Positions 12,440-20,863 of a stretch of 64,000 nt of DNA are shown here, piece after piece (position 1 is the stretch's first letter; the number at the start of each line of letters is the position of its first letter). Made by a program: the position numbers and the translations under genes. The stretch comes from Halospeciosus flavus (GTDB taxonomy: Archaea; Halobacteriota; Halobacteria; Halobacteriales; Halobacteriaceae): positions 1,240,001 through 1,304,000 of the forward strand of contig NZ_CP122312.1 in the NCBI RefSeq assembly GCF_029814175.1, read 5' to 3'. The notes beneath the pieces were generated by a model. The model saw only the letters and a program-made list of their open reading frames with translations. It made no database searches and was not told the origin of the DNA.

Positions 12440-15139
12440 TCAGCGGCGTAGCAGGTACCACGCACAGAACGCCACGAGCGCGATACCGACGAGTGCGACC
12501 ACGAGACGGATGACCTTCATCGTCAGTCCGCCGAGGGCGCGGACCTCTATCGTGCCCGCGTTCGTCCCTTCGACCGCGACACGATAGGTTCCGCTTTCCT
12601 CGACGCGATGGGTGAACGTGATCGTCCGCGACTCGCCTGCGGGGACGGTCACGTTCTTCGTCGCGACCGAGTCATTCGCGACCGAGAGCGTCGCGTGGAA
12701 CGTCCCACTGGCGCTTCCGCTATTGTGGACCGTCGCGGTGACGTTGAACGGCGTCCCTGTCCGAACCTGCTGGTCGGGATCCTCGATCGTCGCGCTCGTC
12801 ACGGTGAAGTTCGGCTGTGGCGCCCCGACCGCGTAGTAGGAGAGGCCGGCCGCACTCGCACCGAGGACGTAGCGGTCCTCCGTCTCGTTGACGAGTCGAG
12901 TGTCGAGTTTCTGCCACGCGCCGTCGTGGTGGCGGTAGAGGGCCACCTCGGAGATGTCGGCGACGACCTGCGATTTCGAGACGCTCACACGGAAAGTCGC
13001 CGCGGAGACGTTCTCCTCGGCGATGGTGTGAGAGAGGTCGTAGTAGACGAGTGCCTGCGTCGAGTGGTTCGCGGCGAGCGGCGCGACCCCGTCGGGGACG
13101 GACGCGGAGGTCTGTGCCGTCAGCGTGAACGAACCGCTCCGGGTCGGCGTGAGTCCGATCTCGCTGATGTAGGCGCCGGTGGCGTCGGTCGTCTCGGTGG
13201 CGGGGAGGTCGATAGCGACGACGCGACCCGCGGCGACGTCGGTGACGTCGGCGACGACGACACCGGGGTCTGGCCGCGTGAGTGTGACGTTGGCGTCGCT
13301 CGCCGGGACACCGTGGCCGTCGTCGGACTGGACCACAGTGATACGCCGGGTCGCCGCGTCGACGTTGCCCGCGGCGTCGGTCACGCGAAGCGAGACGGTG
13401 TAGTTCCCCGGTGTGGAGTAGGTGTGCGTCGCCGTCGCGCCCGTCGTGACCGCGCCGTCACCGAAGGACCAGTGGTAGCGGACGAGTCGGGTGTTGTCGG
13501 TCGACGCCTCGGCGTCGAAGCCGACGACCGACCCGACGGTGACGGTACGGTTCGGACCGACGGCGGCCGATGGCTTCTGACGGTCGAGCGTCAGCCGGTC
13601 GGAGGCGTCCGTGTCGGTGTTCCCGTAGCGGTTGCTCGCTCGTACCTCGACGCGGTACGTACCGGAGTTTCCAGCGTCCCGACCGACCGTCGCGGTGGCG
13701 GCGTAGACGTTGTCTCCGGTCGGTTCGAGAGTCACGCGCCCCGCACCGAAGCGCGAGAGGTCGGCCGTCACGGAGACGTTCTGCGACCCGGTGACGACGG
13801 CGGTGACGCGGATTTCGTCGCCGACGCCGACGACGTCGTCCCCGTCGGCGGCCGCGAGCGTCGCGTCGGAGACGGTCGGAGCGGGCGTCTCGACGGTCGT
13901 GGAGGCAGTCTGCCCGTCTGCGCCGTCGTTTCCGCCCGCGTCGGCTGCCGTGCGGAGCGTCGCGGTGTAGGACCCGTCCGCGTCGACCGTCAGCGAAGCC
14001 GTGTAGGTGTACGGGCCGGTCCCTTCGACGGAGAAGTCACTCTCGGTGAGCGTGCGGGAAGCGGGACCGTCGACCGTCACCTCGACGTTCGCGAGCTGTT
14101 CGCTACTCTCGAAGGAGACACTGAGCTGTCGACCTTCGGGGTTCTGCAGCGAGAAGTTCGAGATGGCCGGTGCCGGGGGCTCCGCGCCGGCTGCAGCGCC
14201 GACCGCACCGCTCGCGGCGATGGAACTGCCGTCCGCGGAGAGGACGCCGGTCGATCCGCCGAGCGTCGCGTACGCGAGGTTGCCGTCTTTGTTCACGTGG
14301 ACGGCTTCGAGGCGGGCGTCGCCGACCACGTCACCCGCGCCGACCGGTCCCTTCGCCGCGGCCCCGTAGTTCGGGGTGAGAACCGTCTTCTCCCCGCTCG
14401 CACCGACGAGCGCGAGGTTGTTACTGCCGTCGACGACCGGGACGCGGGGCGTGCCGTCACCGTCGAAATCGGCCGGGGCACCGACGCCGAGACCGTTGTT
14501 CGACCCGATGGAGGAGTAGCCGGTCGTGTGGACCGCGCCGTCGTAGAACTTGATGCCCGAGGAACTCCCGACGAAGACGAGGTCGCGGTCACCGTCGGCG
14601 TCGAAGTCGGTCACACCGAGTGCGGCCTTCGCACCGGTGTCGACGACCGTGTGCGCGGAACCGCCGACTTCGACGCGGTTGACGGTGCTCCCGTCGCCCC
14701 CGACGTAGAGGACGGCAGGCGTGCCGTCGCCGTCCCAGTCACCGACGCCGAGTTTCGTCTTCGACGCCTTCGCCGTTCCCTGAACGAGCGTCCGGGTCGA
14801 CCCGTCGAGGCCGACGATAGCGACGTCGCCACCGCTCGTCACGTAGGGGACGTCGAGTCGACCGTCGCCGTCGAGGTCGGCCATCGGACCGACGACGGTC
14901 GCCGAGACGCCGAACGAGGTCGTCGAACCGTCCTCGCCGAGGACGTGGACGGTCCCGTCGGGCGAGGCGTAGACCGCGGCGGGGTCGAGACGGCCGTCCG
15001 CGGCGGTGGTGGCAGTGGCGGCGCCAGCACCGACGGAAATCCCACCCGCCAGGGACGCGGTGAGGAGCGTCACGAGGAGGAACAACGTGCGAGCAGTACG
15101 AGCTGGAGCGTCGATGGCAGTTCTCTCTGACGGAGCCAT
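12440..15139 (-). CDS. large secreted/surface protein with FG-GAP, PKD and CARDB-like domains
   Basis: About 899 residues, with the start at the ATG at 15139; an upstream TTG is less likely. A signal segment (ARTLFLLVTLLTASLAGG) leads into four calcium-binding-like FG-GAP/VCBS repeats: DLDGDGRLD, DWDGDGTP, DFDADGDRD and DFDGDGTPR, roughly residues 85-250. Immunoglobulin-like segments follow, then a PKD domain (YHWSFGDGAVTTGATATHTY, about 545-625), a PGF-pre-PGF-like region and a CARDB-like domain (about 790-865). It ends with a transmembrane anchor (VVALVGIALVAFCAWYLL) and RR. It is probably exported and membrane-anchored, with adhesive or structural roles. The DNA is GC-typical, and there is no partner operon. 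Confidence 0.8.
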   Translation of the reverse strand: MAPSERTAIDAPARTARTLFLLVTLLTASLAGGISVGAGAATATTAADGRLDPAAVYASPDGTVHVLGEDGSTTSFGVSATVVGPMADLDGDGRLDVPYVTSGGDVAIVGLDGSTRTLVQGTAKASKTKLGVGDWDGDGTPAVLYVGGDGSTVNRVEVGGSAHTVVDTGAKAALGVTDFDADGDRDLVFVGSSSGIKFYDGAVHTTGYSSIGSNNGLGVGAPADFDGDGTPRVPVVDGSNNLALVGASGEKTVLTPNYGAAAKGPVGAGDVVGDARLEAVHVNKDGNLAYATLGGSTGVLSADGSSIAASGAVGAAAGAEPPAPAISNFSLQNPEGRQLSVSFESSEQLANVEVTVDGPASRTLTESDFSVEGTGPYTYTASLTVDADGSYTATLRTAADAGGNDGADGQTASTTVETPAPTVSDATLAAADGDDVVGVGDEIRVTAVVTGSQNVSVTADLSRFGAGRVTLEPTGDNVYAATATVGRDAGNSGTYRVEVRASNRYGNTDTDASDRLTLDRQKPSAAVGPNRTVTVGSVVGFDAEASTDNTRLVRYHWSFGDGAVTTGATATHTYSTPGNYTVSLRVTDAAGNVDAATRRITVVQSDDGHGVPASDANVTLTRPDPGVVVADVTDVAAGRVVAIDLPATETTDATGAYISEIGLTPTRSGSFTLTAQTSASVPDGVAPLAANHSTQALVYYDLSHTIAEENVSAATFRVSVSKSQVVADISEVALYRHHDGAWQKLDTRLVNETEDRYVLGASAAGLSYYAVGAPQPNFTVTSATIEDPDQQVRTGTPFNVTATVHNSGSASGTFHATLSVANDSVATKNVTVPAGESRTITFTHRVEESGTYRVAVEGTNAGTIEVRALGGLTMKVIRLVVALVGIALVAFCAWYLLRR

Positions 15140-15336
15140 GGCTTCTACCAAGTTATTTCACGATACACTTGTTGTGAACTTAACCTCGGCGGCCACGAAA
15201 GTTTGCTGTCAGGCGGTCGAGCGGACACGGGACGGTCGACCGCACAACCGTGGCACGTCCCGTGGCGGGCGTCAGGTCACGGGACGGAGTGGTCCCGTCT
15301 TCGGAGAAGAAGGTTCGCTTCTACTGCGTGGCCCGG

Positions 15337-15368
15337 ACAGTTGAACAGTTGTACAATCGTTCAACTGT
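15337..15368. promoter_or_regulatory. perfect 10-bp inverted repeat (operator-like)
   Basis: ACAGTTGAAC (15337-15346) and GTTCAACTGT (15359-15368) form perfect arms around a 12-base spacer that itself contains the palindrome TTGTACAA. It lies just after the arginase stop and about 200 bases before the surface-protein start. A near-identical motif sits at 51150-51178. It is probably a binding site for a dimeric regulator; a terminator hairpin is the alternative. Confidence 0.5.
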
Positions 15369-15379
15369 TCGCGGGTCGG

Positions 15380-16300
15380 CTACAGCACGCGCTTGCCCAG
15401 CGCACTCGCGGCGAGTTCGACGGCGAGTTCGGCGGTCTTGTTGCGCTCGTCGAGGACCGGGTTCACCTCGACGAACTCCAGCGAGCGGAGGACGTCCTCG
15501 GCGTCGTCGCGTTCGGCGACCGCTTCGAGGGCGGTGTGGGCCTCGCGGTAGGTCGCGCCGCCGCGGACCGGCGTCCCGACGCCCGGTGCCTCGTTCGGTT
15601 CGAGCCAGTCCATGTCGAAGCTCACGTGAATCTGGTCGACGCCGGCGGTGGCGATGTCGAGGGCCTCCTCGACGACTTCGCTGGTGCCGCGCTCGTCGAT
15701 GTCGGACATGGTGAACGCGGTCATGTCGCTGTCGCGGATGTCCTCTTTCTCACGTTCGTCGAGCGAGCGCAGGCCCACGAGGACGACGTTCGACTCGCTG
15801 ACGCGGTTGCCCGAGGCCCACGGTTCGTCGCCGAACGCGCCGTAGCCGAGAGCCGCCGCGAGCGGCATCCCGTGGACGTTGCCACTCGGCGACGTCTCGG
15901 GTGTGTTGAAGTCGCCGTGGGCGTCGAACCAGATGGCGCCGACATCCTCGTCGCGGCCCGATCCGTTGAGCGACCCAATGGCGATGGAGTGGTCCCCGCC
16001 GAGGACGAGCGGGAACGAGCCCGACGTGATGGTTTCGGCGATTTCGTCGGCGAGCGCCGTACAGACTTCGCGGGTCTCCTTGAGGAACTTCGCGGACCCC
16101 GCAGTCGGCTGGACCTCCTCCGGGTCGCGCTCCTCGGCACGAGGGACGGTGAGGTCGCCGGCGTCCGTACAGGTGAGGCCCGTCCGTTCGAGTTCGTCGG
16201 CGAGTCCGGCGTAGCGAATCGCCGACGGACCCATGTCGACGCCACGGCGGTTCGCGCCGTAGTCGGACGGTGCACCGATGATGCGGACCTCTCGATTCAT
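15380..16300 (-). CDS. rocF: arginase / ureohydrolase family enzyme
   Basis: A 306-residue binuclear-manganese ureohydrolase, probably arginase (arginine to ornithine plus urea). The start is MNREVRIIGAPSDYGANRRGVDMGPSAIRYAG, the classic arginase N-terminus that positions the substrate loop. Metal ligands are seen in LGGDHSIAIGS (His), IWFDAHGDFNTPETS (DAHxD) and VSFDMDWLEPNEAPG (SxDxDxxEP instead of the commoner DP). It lies 51 bases after the carbamate kinase gene on the same strand, so the two may be co-transcribed for arginine or ornithine turnover. Arginase fits better than agmatinase or formimidoylglutamase because of the N-terminal loop, but specificity is inferred. Confidence 0.88.
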   Translation of the reverse strand: MNREVRIIGAPSDYGANRRGVDMGPSAIRYAGLADELERTGLTCTDAGDLTVPRAEERDPEEVQPTAGSAKFLKETREVCTALADEIAETITSGSFPLVLGGDHSIAIGSLNGSGRDEDVGAIWFDAHGDFNTPETSPSGNVHGMPLAAALGYGAFGDEPWASGNRVSESNVVLVGLRSLDEREKEDIRDSDMTAFTMSDIDERGTSEVVEEALDIATAGVDQIHVSFDMDWLEPNEAPGVGTPVRGGATYREAHTALEAVAERDDAEDVLRSLEFVEVNPVLDERNKTAELAVELAASALGKRVL

Positions 16301-16351
16301 ATCTCGGCGTTCGCTCGCCCAACTGAAAGCGGTTCTGACTCCCGCGGCGAC

Positions 16352-17269
16352 TCACCCACGGTGGACGTGCGTGCCGGTCTCGCCGTCGAGTGCCCTCTCG
16401 ACGTTCTCGGGTGTCGTGATAATTGCGTGCGCTCCAGTCCCTTCGACGAACTCGATACAGGTCTCGATCTTCGGGCGCATGCTCCCCTCGCCGAACTCGC
16501 CAGCGTCGAGGAGGTCGCGGAGTTCGTCGGGGGTCGCTTCCTCGATTGGCTCCTCGTCGGGTTCGCCGAAGTTCCGGTAGGCGTAGTCGACGTCGGTGAG
16601 AAAGAGGAGGTCGTCGGCGTCGGTCCGCTCGGCGACGAGTCGGGAGGTGTAGTCCTTGTCGACGACGGCCTCGACGCCCCGTAGCTCCCCGTTCTCCTCG
16701 ACGACCGGGACGCCGCCGCCACCGCCACAGACGACGGTCGTGTCCTCGTGGACGAGTGCCGCGATGTGGTCGGCTTCGAGGATCTCGATCGGTTTCGGCG
16801 AGGGGACGACGCGGCGGTACGCGGTCTCCCCACTCTCGGTCTCGACTTCGGTCGTCGCGAACGGTTTCGTGGCGGCCTCCTCGGCCGTGTAGCGGGGACC
16901 GACCGGCTTCGACGGTTCGTCCATTCGCGGGTCGTCGGGGTCGACGCGTGTCTGGGTGACCACGGTGACTGCGTTGGCCGTCACGTCGGTCGCGTCGTCG
17001 AGTGCCTGCTGGAGTTGGTAGCCAATCTGTGCCTGGGTCTCAGCACCGAGCACGTCGAGCGAAAAGTCGGGGGTATCGGTGTGCTCCTGTTCGAGCAGGC
17101 GATTGCCGACCTGCGGTCCGTTGCCATGGGTGCAGACGAGCGAGCGACCGCGCTCGCGGAGGGCCGCGAGTCTGTCCGCAGTCTCGCGGACGCGTCGCCA
17201 CTGGTCGTCGGCAGTCTCGCCGTCCGGTGGGAGCAAGGCGTTTCCGCCGAGCGCGACGACGGTGCGCAT
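16352..17269 (-). CDS. arcC: carbamate kinase
   Basis: A 305-residue amino-acid-kinase-family enzyme that makes ATP from carbamoyl phosphate and ADP. Signature segments are the start RTVVALGGNALLP, VCTHGNGPQVGNRL near residue 45, VVCGGGGGVPVVEENG near 180 and VVDKDYTSRLVAERTDADDLLFLTDVD near 205. Length matches the family (about 310). In the arginine deiminase pathway it would work with ArcA and ArcB, neither of which is visible here; its neighbour is arginase. It lies 39 bases after the epimerase gene on the same strand. Confidence 0.93.
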   Translation of the reverse strand: MRTVVALGGNALLPPDGETADDQWRRVRETADRLAALRERGRSLVCTHGNGPQVGNRLLEQEHTDTPDFSLDVLGAETQAQIGYQLQQALDDATDVTANAVTVVTQTRVDPDDPRMDEPSKPVGPRYTAEEAATKPFATTEVETESGETAYRRVVPSPKPIEILEADHIAALVHEDTTVVCGGGGGVPVVEENGELRGVEAVVDKDYTSRLVAERTDADDLLFLTDVDYAYRNFGEPDEEPIEEATPDELRDLLDAGEFGEGSMRPKIETCIEFVEGTGAHAIITTPENVERALDGETGTHVHRG

Positions 17270-17308
17270 ACTTCCTGGTGCGCCCGGCCGGGAGAAAGGG
17301 ATTGTGGG

Positions 17309-18223
17309 CTACTCGTAGGCCTGGCAGACGCGGTGGATGCCTTCGGTCGCGAAGTCGACCTCGGGTTCCCACCCGGTCGCCTCCTTGAACTTCGAGGGGT
17401 CGGCGAGGGTGTGGTAGACGTAGTTCTCGAGGGGGACCGGCTCGTACTCGGGTTCGACGTCGGTGCCGAGTTCCTCGTTGATGAGTTCGACCATCTCGTT
17501 GAAGGAGTAGCTCTCTCCAGTGCCGAGGTTGTAGACGCCGTCGAGTTCGTGGTCGGCGGCGAGTTCGAGACCACGGACGATGTCGTCGACGTGGGTGAAG
17601 TCGCGGGTCTGGGTGCCGTCGCCCCAGAGGACTGGCGACTCGCCCTCGGCGATCTGTTCAGCGAACTGCGAGACGGTGTTGGCGTACTGGCCTTTGTGCT
17701 CCTCGGCGCCGGCGTACCCCTGGTAGACCGAGAAGAAACGCATGCCGGCCAGTGTCAGATCGTGGAAGTCGCTGAAGTACTCTGCGTAGCGCTCGCGGCC
17801 GAGCATCGAGGCGTCGTAGCCGGTCGAGGCTTCGATCGCCATGTCCTCGGACGCCGGTTCTTTGGTGCTCCCGTAGATGGAAGAGGTCGAGGCGTAGACG
17901 AAGTTCTCACAGCCGTCGTCGCGGGCCTGCTCGACGACGTTGACGAACCCCTCGATGTTGACGCGGGCACCCTCGCGGGGGTTCTCCTCGAGCATCTGCC
18001 GGGAGGAGAGCGCGGCGAGGTGGAAGACGACGTCGACGTCGGTGGGCAGGTCGTCTTCGAGGACGCTCGCTTCCACGTACTCGACGTCTTCGTCGAGGTT
18101 TTCGGGCGTGCCGAGGTACTCGTTGTCGAGCGCGACGACGTCGTTGTCTTCGGCGAGGGCGTTCGAGAGGTTCGAACCGATGAACCCCGCGCCGCCGGTG
18201 ACGAGAACTCGCTTTCCGTTCAT
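17309..18223 (-). CDS. NAD-dependent epimerase/dehydratase family protein (atypical active site)
   Basis: A 304-residue extended short-chain dehydrogenase related to UDP-glucose 4-epimerases. The NAD motif is VLVTGGAGFIGSNLSNALAE at the N-terminus. The serine of the triad is likely in FVYASTSSIYGS near residue 118. The YxxxK motif reads YDASM (Met codon at 17804-17806), so the usual catalytic lysine is missing. Later segments RDFTHVDDIVRGLELA and VYNLGTGESYSFNEMVE fit the sugar-nucleotide epimerase fold. The start at 18223 is chosen because the dinucleotide fold begins there. Function in sugar-nucleotide or surface-glycan metabolism is inferred; the changed residue leaves the activity open. 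Confidence 0.85.
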   Translation of the reverse strand: MNGKRVLVTGGAGFIGSNLSNALAEDNDVVALDNEYLGTPENLDEDVEYVEASVLEDDLPTDVDVVFHLAALSSRQMLEENPREGARVNIEGFVNVVEQARDDGCENFVYASTSSIYGSTKEPASEDMAIEASTGYDASMLGRERYAEYFSDFHDLTLAGMRFFSVYQGYAGAEEHKGQYANTVSQFAEQIAEGESPVLWGDGTQTRDFTHVDDIVRGLELAADHELDGVYNLGTGESYSFNEMVELINEELGTDVEPEYEPVPLENYVYHTLADPSKFKEATGWEPEVDFATEGIHRVCQAYE

Positions 18224-18305
18224 ACTCACGGTCCGGTGTTGGAAGGCATTAAACGCCCGCTTCTTCCGGCCGTCGGTGCCGGGACTCTTCCACCCCATTC
18301 GGGGG

Positions 18306-18312
18306 TTTTAAG
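18306..18312 (+). promoter_or_regulatory. TATA-like box
   Basis: TTTTAAG lies 25-31 bases before the ATG of the HTH regulator at 18337, the spacing of a leaderless haloarchaeal promoter. Confidence 0.5.
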
Positions 18313-18336
18313 CGGCGCGCGCCCGAACCTTTCAGC

Positions 18337-18876
18337 ATGTCATCTATCGAGCTCACACCGAGCCAGAAGACCATTCTCACGGCGCTGGTAAATCTCTACA
18401 CCCAGCGCGAAGAGGCTGTCAAGGGGGAGGACATCGCCGACGAAGTCAACCGTAACCCCGGCACCATCCGCAACCAGATGCAGAGTCTGAAAGCCCTCCA
18501 GCTCGTCGAGGGTGTCCCCGGCCCGAAGGGCGGGTACAAGCCGACCTCGAACGCGTACAAGGCCCTCGACGTCCAGCAACTCGAGAGTGCCGCAGAGGTC
18601 CCGATCGAACACGAGGGCGAACCCGACGAGGAGGCAAACGTTCAGGAGATCGACCTCTCGAGCGTCCACCACCCGGACCTCTGTCGCGCCGAGATTCACC
18701 TCCGTGGCTCCGTCCGTGACTACCACGAGGGCGACTCGGTGAAAGTCGGCCCGACGCCGCTCTCGAAACTCGTCATCGAGGGAACCGTCGACGGCAAGGA
18801 CGACACCGCCAACATCCTCATCCTGAAAATCGACTCGATGCGCGCGCCCGCCGAAGGCGAAGAGCCCGCACACTGA
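18337..18876 (+). CDS. winged-helix transcriptional regulator (Rrf2/TrmB-like)
   Basis: A 179-residue protein with an N-terminal winged helix-turn-helix: LTPSQKTILTALVNLY, then a recognition helix in VNRNPGTIRNQMQSLKAL and the wing GPKGGYKPT (residues about 5-75). The C-terminal half (HHPDLCRAEIHLRGSVRDYHEGDSVKVGP...LVIEGTVDGKDDTANILILKID) looks like a small beta-barrel sensing domain. Haloarchaeal homologues tend to be annotated as Rrf2-family, but no Fe-S cysteine cluster is seen; only one cysteine is present. It stands alone, upstream of the NDH-2-like gene on the same strand (78-base gap). The target and ligand are unknown. Confidence 0.75.
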   Translation: MSSIELTPSQKTILTALVNLYTQREEAVKGEDIADEVNRNPGTIRNQMQSLKALQLVEGVPGPKGGYKPTSNAYKALDVQQLESAAEVPIEHEGEPDEEANVQEIDLSSVHHPDLCRAEIHLRGSVRDYHEGDSVKVGPTPLSKLVIEGTVDGKDDTANILILKIDSMRAPAEGEEPAH

Positions 18877-18954
18877 GCACACACTCTAGGTAGCGTCCTC
18901 TCTTTCGCGACGGATTCCAAAGCCTTTGTATCGCATGCCGTCCCAGTCAGCGGT

Positions 18955-20124
18955 ATGTCAACCAAAGTCGTCGTCCTCGGGGCCGGCTACGCCGGCGCCG
19001 GCGCGATTCCGCGTCTTGAAGAGGAACTCGGCTCCGACGCGGAGCTGACGTGGGTCTCGGACACCGACTACCACTTCGTTCTCCACGAGTCTCACCGCAT
19101 CATCCGCGACGAGTCGGTGAAGAACAAGATCTCCATCCCCGTCCACGACATCAAGTCCCCGAGCACCGAGTTCGTCCAGGGCGAGGTCGTCGACGTCGAT
19201 ACCGACGAACGTGAAGTCGTCCTCGACGGCGACCGCACCGTCGACTACGACTACGTCCTCGTCGCACTCGGCTCCGACACCGCCTTCTACGGCATCGACG
19301 GGATGGCCGAGAACGCACTCACGCTCAAGAACCGCGACGACGCCGTCCAGATCCACAACGAGGTCCAGCAGGCCGCACAGGAGGCCACTCGCGAGGACCC
19401 CGCACAGGTCGTCATCGGCGGCGCCGGCCTCTCGGGCATCCAGTCCGCGGGCGAGGTCGCCGAGTTCCGCGACAAGCACAACGCCCCCATCGAGGTCTAC
19501 CTCGTCGAGGCCCTCGAAACCATCTTCCCGCCGGGCGACGCCGAGATTCAGGGCACGCTTCGCCACCACCTCGAGAAGGCCGACGTGAACATCCTCACGA
19601 ACGACCCCATCGTCGAGGCCACCGAAGAGGAGATTAAGTTCGACGAGCGCGATCCGCTCGGTTACGACGTCTTCCTCTGGGCCGGCGGCGTCACCGGCCC
19701 CGACGCCCTCGAAGACGTCGAGGTCGAGAACCAGCACAACCGCCTCGAAGTCGGTCAGGACTTCCAGACCGAGGACGAGCGTGTCTTCTGTATCGGTGAC
19801 TCCGCCGTCATCGACCAGCCCGGCGAGCATCCCGCGCCGCCCACCGCGCAGGCCGCCTGGCAGGCCGCCGACGTCGTCGGCGAAAACATCGCCAACGCCA
19901 TCCAGGGCCGCCCGCTCAAGCGCTGGACCTACGAGGACCACGGTACCCTCATCTCCGTCGGCGAGACGGCCATCGCCCACGAAGTCGAGATCGCGGGCAT
20001 GGACCTCCCGGTCCGCACCTTCAACTCCGCGCCCGCGAAGGTGCTGAAGAAGGGTGCCGCCGCCCGCTGGATCGCCAAGATCACCGACTGGCAGCGCGCC
20101 TTCGACGCCTGGGACGTGCTCTAG
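18955..20124 (+). CDS. ndh: FAD/NAD(P)-dependent oxidoreductase, type II NADH dehydrogenase-like
   Basis: A 389-residue two-dinucleotide-binding flavoprotein. The FAD motif is VVVLGAGYAGAGAIPRLEEEL at the N-terminus. The NAD motif VIGGAGLSGIQSAGEVAE is near residue 148. FCIGDSAVIDQPGEHPAPPTAQAAWQAADVV near 280 is the conserved FAD-tail segment. NDH-2 enzymes oxidise NADH and reduce quinone without pumping ions, at the inner face of the membrane. A sulfide:quinone reductase is the main alternative, but its paired redox cysteines are not seen. The family is firm and the exact substrate is inferred. Confidence 0.83.
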   Translation: MSTKVVVLGAGYAGAGAIPRLEEELGSDAELTWVSDTDYHFVLHESHRIIRDESVKNKISIPVHDIKSPSTEFVQGEVVDVDTDEREVVLDGDRTVDYDYVLVALGSDTAFYGIDGMAENALTLKNRDDAVQIHNEVQQAAQEATREDPAQVVIGGAGLSGIQSAGEVAEFRDKHNAPIEVYLVEALETIFPPGDAEIQGTLRHHLEKADVNILTNDPIVEATEEEIKFDERDPLGYDVFLWAGGVTGPDALEDVEVENQHNRLEVGQDFQTEDERVFCIGDSAVIDQPGEHPAPPTAQAAWQAADVVGENIANAIQGRPLKRWTYEDHGTLISVGETAIAHEVEIAGMDLPVRTFNSAPAKVLKKGAAARWIAKITDWQRAFDAWDVL

Positions 20125-20347
20125 TACCTTTTGCTGCGCTCACTCGGGGGCTGATACGCCCTCGCTCGCTGGCAAAAGCCTACGACAAAACCGACGGACT
20201 CCTTTCGTTCGCTTCGCTCACTCCAGTCCGTGCGTCGTCGCGAACGCTTCGCGTTCGCGTGAACCGCTTCACTCGGGTTCTCCGAACCGCTCGCTCGTGG
20301 ATGCTCGTCCCGTGGTTCGCTAAGGCGATACAGCGAACGGAAGAGGG
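20125..20347. other. intergenic region with short inverted repeats
   Basis: No gene is visible in these 223 bases between the convergent ndh and lipoprotein genes. CTTTTGC just after the ndh stop pairs with GCAAAAG near 20178, and CGCGAACGC-TTC-GCGTTCGCG (about 20239-20259) forms a tight hairpin. The repeated TTCGCTTCGCTCACTC-type words are typical low-information haloarchaeal intergenic sequence. Confidence 0.4.
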
Positions 20348-20686
20348 CTACCGGACGTGCACCTCGACGTGGTACCACGCTCCCTCGTAGCGAACGTACT
20401 GCACGTCGCTCCCGCTGTCCCACGCCTCCGCGGTGACCGTCTCCTCTCGCTCCAGTGCCCGACGGAACTCCCGCTGTTTCGCCGTCGAGAGGTTCTCGAA
20501 GCGCGCTTTCGACGCGACGGAGGCGTTCGAGACGACCGATTCGTCGTGGACCGGATTCACCGTGAGGACCGGCGGTCCGCTCGTCGGCGACGTTGTGGTC
20601 GTCTCGGTTGGTCCAAGAGACCCAGCGCACCCGGCGAGCGCGACGACAGCGACAACCGCGACGGCCCGGAGTGTAGTCGACGACAC
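20348..20686 (-). CDS. small predicted lipoprotein, unknown function
   Basis: About 112 residues if translation starts at the GTG at 20686. A hydrophobic leader (AVAVVAVVALAGCAGSLG) ends in the lipobox LAGC, after which the mature protein is Thr/Ser-rich (PTETTTTSPTSG) and then soluble. It ends with a compact beta-like segment (VQYVRYEGAWYHVEVHV). Such lipid-anchored exoproteins are common in haloarchaea. No known domain is recognised. An earlier in-frame start at 20713 is possible. Confidence 0.72.
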   Translation of the reverse strand: MSSTTLRAVAVVAVVALAGCAGSLGPTETTTTSPTSGPPVLTVNPVHDESVVSNASVASKARFENLSTAKQREFRRALEREETVTAEAWDSGSDVQYVRYEGAWYHVEVHVR

Positions 20687-20863
20687 GTCGTGAACCACTC
20701 CACGACCCGACAAGTGTCTTGTGTAGGCTCAAGTACGAAGACGGCACCACTCCTCCGCGTGACCTGAGAACGGTCGCGAGGTGCCCGTTTCGGTGTGTGC
20801 GTCGCCCCACCTCACGACGCGGTCGGCGACGCCGAACGCCCCTCTATCCCTATCATCCGTCCC

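Noticed and set aside
9922-12465. 847-codon open frame antisense to gyrA
   Set aside because: It is a shadow caused by high GC and codon bias; gyrA on the other strand is complete with all motifs, and the antisense protein shows no recognisable domain.
12608-15130. 840-codon open frame antisense to the surface-protein gene
   Set aside because: It is rich in Arg/Gly/Val/Asp in the pattern typical of mirror frames, has no domain, and the sense strand holds signal, repeats and anchor.
20150-20300. A transposon end in the ndh-lipoprotein spacer
   Set aside because: The hairpins there do not resemble the IS605 or ISH3-like ends in this window and no target duplication is visible.
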